This document shows positions 14,601 through 22,042 of a stretch of 59,927 bases of DNA, one piece after another (positions within the stretch are counted from its first letter, which is position 1; each line of letters starts with the position of its first letter). Under the pieces are notes generated by a model. That model was not told the origin of the DNA, did no database searches, and saw only the letters and a list, made by a program, of their open reading frames with translations. The stretch is from a virus. The stretch is taken from positions 1 to 59,927 of the IMG/VR virus record IMGVR_UViG_3300044535_002945, one strand, 5' to 3'. The position numbers and the translations under genes are program-made.

Positions 14601-15572
14601 ATGTCCAAAACAATTAAGAAGATTTTCTTAGCAATATCGTTTATTCTTATGTTAAGCGGTTGTTTATCATCTAAAATTGTACCAGCAAAACAGGTAACAA
14701 CTTCTCAAGACGCAGTAGCTAAACAAGAGAGAAAAGTTGATGATACAATGGTTGAAATTGAAAAGGTTGATAAAGGTAAAAGAATTCAAACATCTTCTTT
14801 ATCAATCGGTATTCAACACTCTCTTAATAAAATAACAAATGCACCAGTTCAAGTAGATACAGCAAAAGCTCTTAATGAAAGAGTTATTTCTATTGTTGGC
14901 TCTCCGCATATAGATGAAATTAAACGTATCAAAGCAACAGTAGATTTATTAAACTCTCAAGTAGCAGAAGAACGCAAAAAGGGTGAAGAATTACTATCTC
15001 AGAGAGATGAAGTAATTAACAAACTTCAAAAAGAAAAATCTGATTTAAAAGACAAGTATGATGATGAATTATGGCAGATGACTGATAAGGCTAAAGAGGT
15101 AGCTAAAGAGGCTGATCAAAACAAGGCTGTTTTAGATTCCATGAGTGGCATGTTTGGATTAAATGCAGTATTTTGGGGTTTAAAGAAGTTTTTTATTAGT
15201 GCTTTAACCACCATAGTTATTTTCGTTATAATTTTCGTTGTTTTACGCTTATTAGCAACTGTGCATCCCGCTGCAGGGGCTGCTTTCTCAATCTTTAATA
15301 TGGTTGGGTCAGTTTTACTATCTCTTGTAAAGGCCTTAACACCAAAGGCATTTGAAATGGCAAATTATGCCTCAAAGGATACAGTAAACGAATTTAAATC
15401 CCCTCTTGTTAAGATAGTCGATGTTATTCAAGAACTCAAGGAAAAGCAAAAAGAATCTCCAGATAGGGTATATCCATTATCAGAAATATTAAAGAGATTT
15501 GATAAAGAAATGGATAGTGATGAAAAAAATCTTATCGACAATATCTTAAGAGAGCAAAAATGGATCAAATAA
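14601..15572 (+). CDS. Lipoprotein with coiled coil and C-terminal membrane segment
   Basis: A 323-residue envelope protein. Residues 1-21 are a lipoprotein signal ending in the lipobox LMLSGC (Cys21 would be lipidated). Residues ~100-180 form a charged coiled coil (EERKKGEELLSQRDEVINKL). Residues ~198-245 contain two hydrophobic segments (TTIVIFVIIFVVLRLLATV and FNMVGSVLLSLV), followed by a charged tail. An outer-membrane-type lipid anchor, a long periplasmic coiled coil and inner-membrane helices in one chain fit a unimolecular spanin-like design, and the gene opens a cassette with holin-like genes. It is longer than known spanins and a different envelope role is possible. Confidence 0.6.
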   Translation: MSKTIKKIFLAISFILMLSGCLSSKIVPAKQVTTSQDAVAKQERKVDDTMVEIEKVDKGKRIQTSSLSIGIQHSLNKITNAPVQVDTAKALNERVISIVGSPHIDEIKRIKATVDLLNSQVAEERKKGEELLSQRDEVINKLQKEKSDLKDKYDDELWQMTDKAKEVAKEADQNKAVLDSMSGMFGLNAVFWGLKKFFISALTTIVIFVIIFVVLRLLATVHPAAGAAFSIFNMVGSVLLSLVKALTPKAFEMANYASKDTVNEFKSPLVKIVDVIQELKEKQKESPDRVYPLSEILKRFDKEMDSDEKNLIDNILREQKWIK

Positions 15573-15573
15573 T

Positions 15574-16578
15574 ATGGCTACAAAAAATAATAAATCTAAG
15601 AGATCTACAAAAAAAGAAGTAGAGGTTAATAAAAAAGCTGGTGTTAAATCTCAATCATCTACTAAAGATGTTGAGTTAAAAGCGCAAAGTGAGGGCAATG
15701 TAGATGCCTCTGCTATATCTGAAGTAACAGACTCTAATGTATCTGCTAGTGCAGGAGCTAATGCTGGAGCAAATGCATCTGTTGGAGCTCAAACAGAAGT
15801 AGATGGAATTGATTTAGAGGCTGAGGTCCACGCATCCGTTGAGGCTAGTGCTGATGCTGAGGCTAGTGCTGGTTTTGATGGAGAAGATGTAAGAGTTGGT
15901 GGTAGCGCAAAAGTACAAACTAGAGCAGAAGTAGGAGGTAGTTCAAACGCTGATTTTGGAGATGTTCAAGTAAGCACTCAAGGCGGAGCTTACGCTGAGG
16001 CTCACGCAGGGGTAGAAGCTAATGCTCAAATAGGTCAGCATGGGGTAGCAGCTAATGCTGGAGCTGAAGTTGGGGCTGGTGTTGGAGTTGAAGGTGGTAC
16101 AACAGTTGGTAACAAAGATGTATCTGCTACTACAGGGGCTGGGGTAAGTGTTGGTTTACAGGCTGGAGCAGATGTTGGTGGTGGAGCTACATATAAAGAT
16201 CATAAAGTAACAGTTGGGGCAGAAGGAGAAGTAAAATTACTAGCTGGTGTTGAATTAAACGCAAGTGTTACTGTTAATGTTGAACCAGTAGAGGATGCAT
16301 CTAAAAAAGCAGCAGAAGAAGCTGAAAAACAAGCAAAGGCTTTAGCAGAATCCAAAGCAGCCGAGGAAGCACAGCGTCAAGCAAGAGCTGCTCAAGAAGC
16401 TGCTGATCGTCAAGCAAAACAGGCTGCAGAAGAAACTGCACGTCAAGCCAGAGCTGCTGAAGAGGCTGCTCGTAATGCAGCTGAACAAACCAAAAGAGCT
16501 GCTGAGGCTGCTAAAGCAGAAGCTGATCGCCAGGCTAATAGCATTGGAAACACATTTAAAAAAATATTTAGATTTTAA
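15574..16578 (+). CDS. Ala/Gly-rich repetitive protein with C-terminal Ala coiled coil
   Basis: A 334-residue low-complexity protein one base after the lipoprotein gene. Residues 1-45 are Lys-rich. Residues ~50-235 are imperfect Ala/Gly/Val/Ser repeats with alternating small and beta-favouring residues (for example VGAGVGVEGGTTVGNKDVSA), which could form a beta-solenoid or glycine-rich sheet. Residues ~240-325 are an Ala/Glu/Gln helix (AEEAQRQARAAQEAADRQAK) with long heptads. The end is basic and aromatic (TFKKIFRF). There is no signal peptide, and its start and stop overlap or touch the neighbours. Function unknown; architecture suggests a fibrous or membrane-attached protein. Confidence 0.6.
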   Translation: MATKNNKSKRSTKKEVEVNKKAGVKSQSSTKDVELKAQSEGNVDASAISEVTDSNVSASAGANAGANASVGAQTEVDGIDLEAEVHASVEASADAEASAGFDGEDVRVGGSAKVQTRAEVGGSSNADFGDVQVSTQGGAYAEAHAGVEANAQIGQHGVAANAGAEVGAGVGVEGGTTVGNKDVSATTGAGVSVGLQAGADVGGGATYKDHKVTVGAEGEVKLLAGVELNASVTVNVEPVEDASKKAAEEAEKQAKALAESKAAEEAQRQARAAQEAADRQAKQAAEETARQARAAEEAARNAAEQTKRAAEAAKAEADRQANSIGNTFKKIFRF

Positions 16579-17195
16579 TGAATGCCATATTCACAAATAT
16601 TAAAAAATATTTGTTAGTGGTTACTCTTCCTGTAGCCATTATAACAATGCTTTCTATATCTAGCCTAAAAGATATAGAAAAAGGATTCACAAGGTTTAGA
16701 TTCGGTAGAGATATTACTCTATATCTTAGAAAGTCTACAGACCATTTAACCTATCTTGGTGCTGCATATACGGCTACAGGTGATAAGAAATTCTTAGATC
16801 AATTTAATAATCATTTAAAAGAACGCGAGAAATATTTTAACGAAGAAATCTTTATTAGTAAAATACTTACTCAAGACGAATTGAAAGAATTTAGAGTTGG
16901 TTTAGATATAAGCAGTGAATTAGCAAAAGATGTAGAAGGACCAGCTTTTGAAAAGATGGATAGCAAGGCATTCTTTGGTGAAAAATATCTAGATTATAAA
17001 AAGAGAATATATGACAGCAAAGATAAATTTAGAACCTTAATTAATGATAGCTCTGAAAAGATAATTAAAGATGAAACAAAACTATTAAACATTTATCTTT
17101 ATTCATTATGTTTTGTAATTGTTTTTCTGATATACATTATTAAGCATGAAGATAAGCCAATTAAAACCAAACCAACTAAAAAGAAAAAGAAATAA
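16578..17195 (+). CDS. Two-span membrane protein with four-helix sensor-like domain
   Basis: 205 residues. TM1 is at ~10-28 (YLLVVTLPVAIITMLSIS) and TM2 at ~170-187 (LYSLCFVIVFLIYII), with an extracytoplasmic helical domain between them. That domain contains STDHLTYLGAAYTATGDKKF, which resembles the four-helix ligand-binding domains of chemoreceptors and histidine kinases (conserved LT...YTATGD pattern). No cytoplasmic signalling domain follows, only a Lys-rich tail. It overlaps the previous stop by one base. A sensor or anti-holin-type regulator in the lysis cassette is an attractive inference, but it is unproven. Confidence 0.55.
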   Translation: MNAIFTNIKKYLLVVTLPVAIITMLSISSLKDIEKGFTRFRFGRDITLYLRKSTDHLTYLGAAYTATGDKKFLDQFNNHLKEREKYFNEEIFISKILTQDELKEFRVGLDISSELAKDVEGPAFEKMDSKAFFGEKYLDYKKRIYDSKDKFRTLINDSSEKIIKDETKLLNIYLYSLCFVIVFLIYIIKHEDKPIKTKPTKKKKK

Positions 17196-17510
17196 ATGGA
17201 AACTCTTCATAAAGTAGGAATTGAGATTGGGTTTTTAGTTAGTGGTTTGTTTGGAGCTATATTAATGGCTTCTAGAAACAACAACTCTGATGTAAAATCT
17301 ATTGTTTTATCTCTTGTTGGTGGATTATCTTCAGCTAATTTTTTAACTCCAGTTTTAGTTGATACTCTTAATGTAACAAATGTTAAGCATCAAAATGGTG
17401 TAGCGTTTATTGCTGGTTTTTTAGGCTTAAAATTGGTTGAAATTGTAAGTGAAAAGTTTTTAGAAAAAATTGATGGAAACAAAAAAATAAAGACCAAAAA
17501 AAGAAGATAA
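17196..17510 (+). CDS. Holin-like small membrane protein
   Basis: 104 residues with three hydrophobic segments (about 8-26, 35-53 and 66-84) and a strongly basic C-terminus (KKIKTKKRR), the usual topology of a class I holin. The N-terminal EIGFLVSGLFGAILMASRNN resembles phage holins of the r1t/phage_holin superfamilies. It starts directly after the stop of the upstream membrane protein and is followed by an XhlA-like gene and, further on, by the endolysin gene. It probably forms the membrane lesions that release the endolysin. A role in membrane attachment of virion parts cannot be excluded. Confidence 0.68.
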   Translation: METLHKVGIEIGFLVSGLFGAILMASRNNNSDVKSIVLSLVGGLSSANFLTPVLVDTLNVTNVKHQNGVAFIAGFLGLKLVEIVSEKFLEKIDGNKKIKTKKRR

Positions 17511-17524
17511 AATACAGCAGAAAA

Positions 17525-17532
17525 AATAAATA
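17525..17532 (+). promoter_or_regulatory. Late promoter box AATAAATA
   Basis: AATAAATA 6 bases before the ATG at 17539. Confidence 0.55.
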
Positions 17533-17538
17533 ATCTAT

Positions 17539-17781
17539 ATGGCAAGCTCAACTCCTGGTCCTGTAAATTACAATCCAAATGATTTGAACGCTGTGTTAGG
17601 GTGTATGAATAATAAACTTGACAATATTGAGAAACAAGTTAGTGAAATACACTCTAAAATTGACAAACATAGTGACCGCTTGAGCGCCTTAGAAAATTTC
17701 CGCTACTTACTCATGGGAGCAGTAGCGGTAATCTCGGCATTAACAACTTATTTAATTTCCAAATTTAAAGGTTTGAGTTAA
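17539..17781 (+). CDS. XhlA-like coiled-coil plus single-TM protein
   Basis: 80 residues: a coiled coil (MNNKLDNIEKQVSEIHSKID, continuing to ENFRYLL), then one TM segment at ~56-74 (LMGAVAVISALTTYLISKF). This is the architecture of the haemolysin XhlA/gp-holin partner family found next to holins. It ends in a 4-base overlap with the convergent 51-residue gene. Likely a lysis accessory protein; the family identification rests on layout rather than a strict motif. Confidence 0.65.
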   Translation: MASSTPGPVNYNPNDLNAVLGCMNNKLDNIEKQVSEIHSKIDKHSDRLSALENFRYLLMGAVAVISALTTYLISKFKGLS

Positions 17782-17933
17782 CCCTTTTTAGTATGCTTTG
17801 GTTGATTTGGAATGTTTTCTTTCTTCTGAGCCATTCTAGCTAGCTTTTCTTTATCTTCCTGTACCTTTACGTAAGGAGCCTTAGGGACCTTGCCATACGC
17901 ATCCCCAATAGAATTAATATCTTTCTTATTCAT
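17778..17933 (-). CDS. Small basic protein, 51 aa
   Basis: A short gene reading MNKKDINSIGDAYGKVPKAP and continuing Lys-rich to QPKHTKKG. The start is supported by a late-type box (ACTAAATA) exactly 5 bases upstream. The 3' end overlaps the convergent plus-strand gene by 4 bases. The many Lys and Pro residues suggest an unstructured, nucleic-acid or capsid-associated peptide. Not recognised. Confidence 0.6.
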   Translation of the reverse strand: MNKKDINSIGDAYGKVPKAPYVKVQEDKEKLARMAQKKENIPNQPKHTKKG

Positions 17934-17938
17934 GCAAG

Positions 17939-17946
17939 TATTTAGT
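17939..17946 (-). promoter_or_regulatory. Late promoter box ACTAAATA
   Basis: Variant of the AATAAATA box, 5 bases before the ATG at 17931-17933. Confidence 0.45.
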
Positions 17947-17983
17947 CTTGATTTTCAGTTAATCAATAATATCTATAAAAGAT

Positions 17984-18577
17984 ATGTACGAAAATACTAA
18001 AGCAGCATTTTTAAGAAGAGGTAATAATAGATTGTTTACTAATGTATTTAAAGGAGACGGTCTACATATTTCTCCTGGTAATGACCCACTCAAACAGCAC
18101 CATTACCCGCTTTGTAAAAGTGTTACTTTAATTAATACTGCAGATTCAAAAATTGAAACAGATACACTAAAAGAACAGCTGGGTAATAGAGAGTTTGATT
18201 TTGTATATGCTACCAATCTTGCTTTTTATGAAGATGAACCAATTAACGTAATTAATCACTGGTTAAATTTTGTTAATTCTAAAGGACATCTTGTTCTCAC
18301 AGTATCTGATGAAGACTTATACGAGCAAGGTAATTTTCCTTCTATATTTAACAATTCCCACAAAAAGACTTTTAGCATATATAAGCAGATGTCTTGGTCA
18401 GGAAGACATTACAATTTACTTGACATCATTCAAAAGCTTAATAATGTTACTTGTCGCAAAATTGAGTTAATTGATTCTAACTATGATTATTCATTGTACG
18501 GCAAAGGAGTAGATCAAACGTATAATTTTGCTGATGGAGTAGAGGCTTGTATTGAGGTTATTTTAAAGAAATATTAA
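17984..18577 (+). CDS. Degenerate methyltransferase-like protein
   Basis: A 197-residue paralogue of the 2647-3546 methyltransferase. The two share the order F-x-G-x-G, a beta/alpha core (FDFVYATNLAF against YDFCYSSNLLEH), HYNLLDIIQKL, YDYSLYGKGVDQT and GVEACIEVILKK. Its motif I reads GDGLHISPGNDPL, so the Asp/Glu and GxGxG of the SAM loop are lost or altered. It may bind a different ligand or be non-catalytic. It is followed one base later by the GT9-type gene, so it may act as a partner to that enzyme. Confidence 0.65.
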   Translation: MYENTKAAFLRRGNNRLFTNVFKGDGLHISPGNDPLKQHHYPLCKSVTLINTADSKIETDTLKEQLGNREFDFVYATNLAFYEDEPINVINHWLNFVNSKGHLVLTVSDEDLYEQGNFPSIFNNSHKKTFSIYKQMSWSGRHYNLLDIIQKLNNVTCRKIELIDSNYDYSLYGKGVDQTYNFADGVEACIEVILKKY

Positions 18578-18578
18578 G

Positions 18579-20285
18579 ATGTTCTTTTGGAGTAAGTATT
18601 TTACCGGCAAAGGGTTAAACTTAACTAGCGAAAACCTTTTAAAGTACCCTAGGTTGAGCTCCTATAAAATACCTTTAATACCAAAATACAACTTCATATT
18701 TGCTGATTTTGAAAAAATAACTCACCAGGAAAGTGATTTATCTACTTTTGGAAGAATACTCCTATTATTTGGTGTTCTTATTATTAGACAAAAAATAACC
18801 CACGAAGAAAGTTACAATGAAGTATTGTATCATACAGATTTATTATACAAAGTAAACACCAACCTTATAAACTTTGAGAGTGATGAGGAATATAACTATT
18901 TTGTTTTTAGAAAAGAAAAGAAAATGGATAGTATGTTTGTTGGTGTCTACAGCATTGACAGACAAAAAACATTAAAAGCTGTTTCTTGTATTGGTAATAG
19001 CTCTCTATTTTCTAATTTTTTCTTGCCTCTCCACATATACGGAGATAACCATCTTTGGATGGATGGTAGTTTTATGTCTAAACTACCCAAATTCACCACA
19101 ACGTGTGTTTTTACCAGACACAGTGAAACAGGTTATGAGACAAATGAAAATGCTTATAACTGGAATAAGTTAATAAACATTTGCAGAACAAAAAAAGTAT
19201 TGTTAACAAATGATGACTTTAACATAGAGGAATTTGCTTTTGAGAAAAAATACACAAAGGGATACATTTATATTTCTGATATTAAAAAGGCTAGGAAGAT
19301 TGGTGGTATAGACTTTAAGTATATAACATTAGAGTGGGCTATTTACGATTTCGCAGTTAGAATGGGAGACGAAATTAGTGAGCCGGAATACCATAAAGAA
19401 GATAAAGCTAGGTTCGAAACAAAGAAAGAAAAGAGATTATTAGACAATTCCACTAGATGGATTAATATTCACGAGGCTCTTGGAGATAACGTTTGTGCAT
19501 TTAATCTTCTTGAATCTTTAAAAAAGACTAATAGTCTAACTGTAGGAACAGCCTATCCATTTTTATACGATTTATCAGGTGATATAAAAATGAGATATGA
19601 TTTGTGGGAATTAAACGGGTTAGGTTTTAATGTTTACGAACATGGTAGTGAAAATAAAAGCAAAACACTCGAGTATGCTTACTTCTCTATGAATGGAGAA
19701 GAAGACCTGTTTGATGATAGAAGATGGAAATACTTTTACAATTTAGATGATGTTTCTAAAATAAGAAACGAATTTTCTGGTAAAGAGATAGTATTGCTGG
19801 CTCCATCAGCTTCTAATAGAGAAGGTCCAAGTAACGGGTTAATGCTAAGTAATAAAACATGGGAGTTTAGTAGGTGGGAACAAATTGTTTCTAATCTGCA
19901 AAGCAAAGGCTATTACATAATCCAAGTAGGTGTTAAGGAAGATTTTAAAGTTAATAACGTAAATGAATACTTTTTTAACAGAAGCTTTGGAGAGTTAGTT
20001 GCTTTAATAATAACTAGTAGATTCTTTTTAGGTTTAGATACATTCTTTCAGCATTTGTGTGGCTTAATGGGTAAAAAAGGTATTGTTGTTACTCCTGCTC
20101 ATAATGATCACGCGTTTTGGCCGTCTACAACATATATTGTTGGTAAAGTAAAGGAAGACTTTGAACATTTAAAATGGATAAAAGATCATTTGAATCCGTT
20201 TAGAGCAAACTGTATGAAAAGCATATCTGTTGATACAGTGCAAACAGAAGTTGACAAAATTGTTAATAGCTTCAATAAATATTAA
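18579..20285 (+). CDS. GT9-type (heptosyltransferase-like) glycosyltransferase with N-terminal extension
   Basis: A 568-residue protein. The C-terminal ~280 residues have the GT-B layout of glycosyltransferase family 9: NIHEALGDNVCAFNLLESLK (about 294-313, the GDxxxxxPxLxxL acceptor loop), IVLLAPSASN with KTWEFSRWEQIV, and SFGELVALIITSRFFLGLDT plus FQHLCGLMGK near the donor site. The first ~110 residues start with FTGKGLNLTSENLL, resembling the eroded methyltransferase fold of the two paralogues, so the chain looks like a remnant-methyltransferase-GT fusion. Its stop AATATTAA overlaps the late box of the next gene. The glycan built is unknown. Confidence 0.75.
   Translation: MFFWSKYFTGKGLNLTSENLLKYPRLSSYKIPLIPKYNFIFADFEKITHQESDLSTFGRILLLFGVLIIRQKITHEESYNEVLYHTDLLYKVNTNLINFESDEEYNYFVFRKEKKMDSMFVGVYSIDRQKTLKAVSCIGNSSLFSNFFLPLHIYGDNHLWMDGSFMSKLPKFTTTCVFTRHSETGYETNENAYNWNKLINICRTKKVLLTNDDFNIEEFAFEKKYTKGYIYISDIKKARKIGGIDFKYITLEWAIYDFAVRMGDEISEPEYHKEDKARFETKKEKRLLDNSTRWINIHEALGDNVCAFNLLESLKKTNSLTVGTAYPFLYDLSGDIKMRYDLWELNGLGFNVYEHGSENKSKTLEYAYFSMNGEEDLFDDRRWKYFYNLDDVSKIRNEFSGKEIVLLAPSASNREGPSNGLMLSNKTWEFSRWEQIVSNLQSKGYYIIQVGVKEDFKVNNVNEYFFNRSFGELVALIITSRFFLGLDTFFQHLCGLMGKKGIVVTPAHNDHAFWPSTTYIVGKVKEDFEHLKWIKDHLNPFRANCMKSISVDTVQTEVDKIVNSFNKY
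20274..20281 (+). promoter_or_regulatory. Late promoter box AATAAATA inside the preceding gene
   Basis: The box uses the last codons of the GT9 gene and lies 5 bases before the ATG at 20287. Confidence 0.6.
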
Positions 20286-20286
20286 C

Positions 20287-20652
20287 ATGACTTTCGATCA
20301 ATTGTGTAAGAGCCTTTTAGAAGAAGCTCCTGGTATTACGATGCCAGCTGTACCTAAGGTTAATTTAACTGCTCCGGGTGGTAAACAGCTTATCAACGCT
20401 CCACAAACAAGCGTAAAGTCTCAATACTCAGACACAGAAGCTGCTACAGATAGTTCTCCAAACGCTCAACCAAGCAAAATTGACCAGCAAACTAATGCTT
20501 ATGTTCAGAACTCATATAAGCAAATAAAGGATTTACAAACAATGGTTTCCTCGTTAAGCGATGCTTTAAGAAAAGCTCAAGGATTACCACCTGGTCCTAA
20601 GAAACCTACATTTACCTCTGCTTCAATCAACCCACAACCTCCTACACAATGA
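20287..20652 (+). CDS. Putative virion protein, 121 aa
   Basis: Start at MTFDQLCKSLLEEAPGITMP, chosen for the late box 5 bases upstream; an earlier in-frame ATG inside the GT gene is unlikely. After the short amphipathic N-terminus there are two Pro/Ala/Gln linkers around a helix (NSYKQIKDLQTMVSSLSDAL). It resembles the protein at 13312 in layout. It overlaps the endolysin gene by 4 bases, so the two are co-expressed. Capsid or tail minor protein is inferred. Confidence 0.55.
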   Translation: MTFDQLCKSLLEEAPGITMPAVPKVNLTAPGGKQLINAPQTSVKSQYSDTEAATDSSPNAQPSKIDQQTNAYVQNSYKQIKDLQTMVSSLSDALRKAQGLPPGPKKPTFTSASINPQPPTQ

Positions 20653-21353
20653 GCTTTTCTAAAACATATAATGATGTGTTAAAGCAGTATCAAGTTGAAG
20701 AAAAGCTTGATTGGAAAAGTCTTCTTGCTGCTGGTTTAATTGCTGCTCCTGGAGCTGCTAAAGAAATACCTCAAAAAGAACAACCAGCTATAGTTCAGAA
20801 ATCTATTAAACCTTCTTCTGAAGAAGAGTTTATGTACAAAATTAAACATGATCTAAAAAAGAGAGAGGGTAGCTCTGATTTTAATCTAGTTAAAAAGTTG
20901 CATAGAGCACCTAAAGACCCTACTATTGGTTGGGGGCATAGCCTAAAGCATACAAACCAATCAAAGGCTATCTTTAATAAAGTTATACCTGAGTTTAAAT
21001 TTGAGGAAATCTTTAACAAACAAAAACCTGCAGAACTAACTGAACAGCAAGCAGAAAAGATATTAGATTACGACGTTAAGTCTAGACTATCAACTTTAAA
21101 AAGATTGTATCCAGACTTTTTTAAGTATGATTACAACACTCAACAAGCCTTGTTTGATTTAGTTTATAGAGGGGATTTAAAATACGATGTAACTAAGTTG
21201 CTTTTAGCTGGTGAGAAAGAACAAGCAACTAATTTAATAAGAAGTCGTATTCAAGGAGCAGAAACAGGAGTCAAGACAAGAGTAGAAAATTCCATTAAAA
21301 AGTTAAAAGGTTCTAAATTCTTTAATGAACCAAAAACAAATCCTGGAAAATAG
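20649..21353 (+). CDS. GH24 (T4-type) lysozyme / endolysin
   Basis: A 234-residue protein. The muramidase core begins near residue 63: KIKHDLKKREGSSDFN with catalytic Glu, DPTIGWGHSL (the GxTIGYGH-type motif with Asp and Thr) and QQALFDLVYRG (the conserved C-terminal helix). These are the E-8-D/C-5-T features of glycoside hydrolase family 24. The N-terminal ~60 residues (MSFSKTYNDVLKQY... LLAAGLIAAPGAA) precede the enzyme and contain a hydrophobic Ala-rich helix. This could be a SAR-like export anchor or a virion-targeting segment. It cleaves peptidoglycan at lysis or during DNA entry. It is translationally coupled to the 20287 gene. Confidence 0.82.
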   Translation: MSFSKTYNDVLKQYQVEEKLDWKSLLAAGLIAAPGAAKEIPQKEQPAIVQKSIKPSSEEEFMYKIKHDLKKREGSSDFNLVKKLHRAPKDPTIGWGHSLKHTNQSKAIFNKVIPEFKFEEIFNKQKPAELTEQQAEKILDYDVKSRLSTLKRLYPDFFKYDYNTQQALFDLVYRGDLKYDVTKLLLAGEKEQATNLIRSRIQGAETGVKTRVENSIKKLKGSKFFNEPKTNPGK

Positions 21354-21382
21354 TTGCCAAAATTTCTAAAAGCTGATAATAT
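21354..21382 (+). promoter_or_regulatory. Sigma70-like promoter, leaderless start
   Basis: TTGCCA (21354-21359), 17-base spacer, TAATAT (21377-21382), then 6 bases to the ATG at 21389. Confidence 0.65.
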
Positions 21383-21388
21383 ATAGGC

Positions 21389-22027
21389 ATGTCAGTCGAA
21401 AACGATGTCTATACTATTGTTCTAAACAAGAACTGGGAGTTTACTGGAGAAACCAAAACTGTCAAAGACACCATGACTCAGTTTCTTAGCCAAGAAGACT
21501 CTAACGGCTGGGAGGCTATTTGCATCGACTATAAAGAGCAAACTGATTCTAAGACTGGAAATGTGACTGGATATGATTATTCCAATTACACTATAAAGAC
21601 TGTGTCTCGCAACGAATGGTATTTTCAACCAGTTTTTAAATACTCTCCATTTATTAAGTGTGCTAACAATAGGATTATGCGAATTCCTACTGTTCTTATT
21701 GCTAAGAACTATGGTTCTATGCCTAAACGTCTAGAAAGGGTTACTAAGACTGCTATTTGGAAGCGGGATAACTATATCTGTCAGCTTACCGGCAAGAAGC
21801 TTGATAAGCATAATGGTAGTATTCATCACGTTACACCTAAGAGCCGTGGTGGGAAAGATTCATGGGAAAACATGGTGCTTTGCGATGTTACCCTCAATCA
21901 AAAGATTGGTAATAAAATGCCTGATGAGGCTGGATATAAGCTTTTAAGAGTTCCTAAGGCTCCTGCTCCAGGCACTCACTACGTTAGTATTAGACATGAA
22001 GACTGGAAGATCTTTATTAAAACCTAA
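21389..22027 (+). CDS. HNH endonuclease
   Basis: A 212-residue protein. Residues ~115-190 are an HNH nuclease: RDNYICQLTGKKLDKHNGSI with one Cys, then HHVTPKSRGGKDSWENMVLC (the HH, N and closing Cys region) and LNQKIGNKMPDE. The N-terminal ~100 residues (KNWEFTGETKTVKDTMTQFL) are like those of phage HNH homing nucleases that replace a host-gene promoter reading frame. It is a free-standing gene between the endolysin and a secreted protein, with its own sigma70-like promoter, consistent with early, self-contained homing. Confidence 0.82.
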   Translation: MSVENDVYTIVLNKNWEFTGETKTVKDTMTQFLSQEDSNGWEAICIDYKEQTDSKTGNVTGYDYSNYTIKTVSRNEWYFQPVFKYSPFIKCANNRIMRIPTVLIAKNYGSMPKRLERVTKTAIWKRDNYICQLTGKKLDKHNGSIHHVTPKSRGGKDSWENMVLCDVTLNQKIGNKMPDEAGYKLLRVPKAPAPGTHYVSIRHEDWKIFIKT

Positions 22028-22033
22028 TAAATA
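22026..22033 (+). promoter_or_regulatory. Late promoter box AATAAATA
   Basis: The box overlaps the stop of the HNH gene and lies 9 bases before the ATG at 22043, an atypical spacing for this class. Confidence 0.45.
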
Positions 22034-22042
22034 TATATGACT

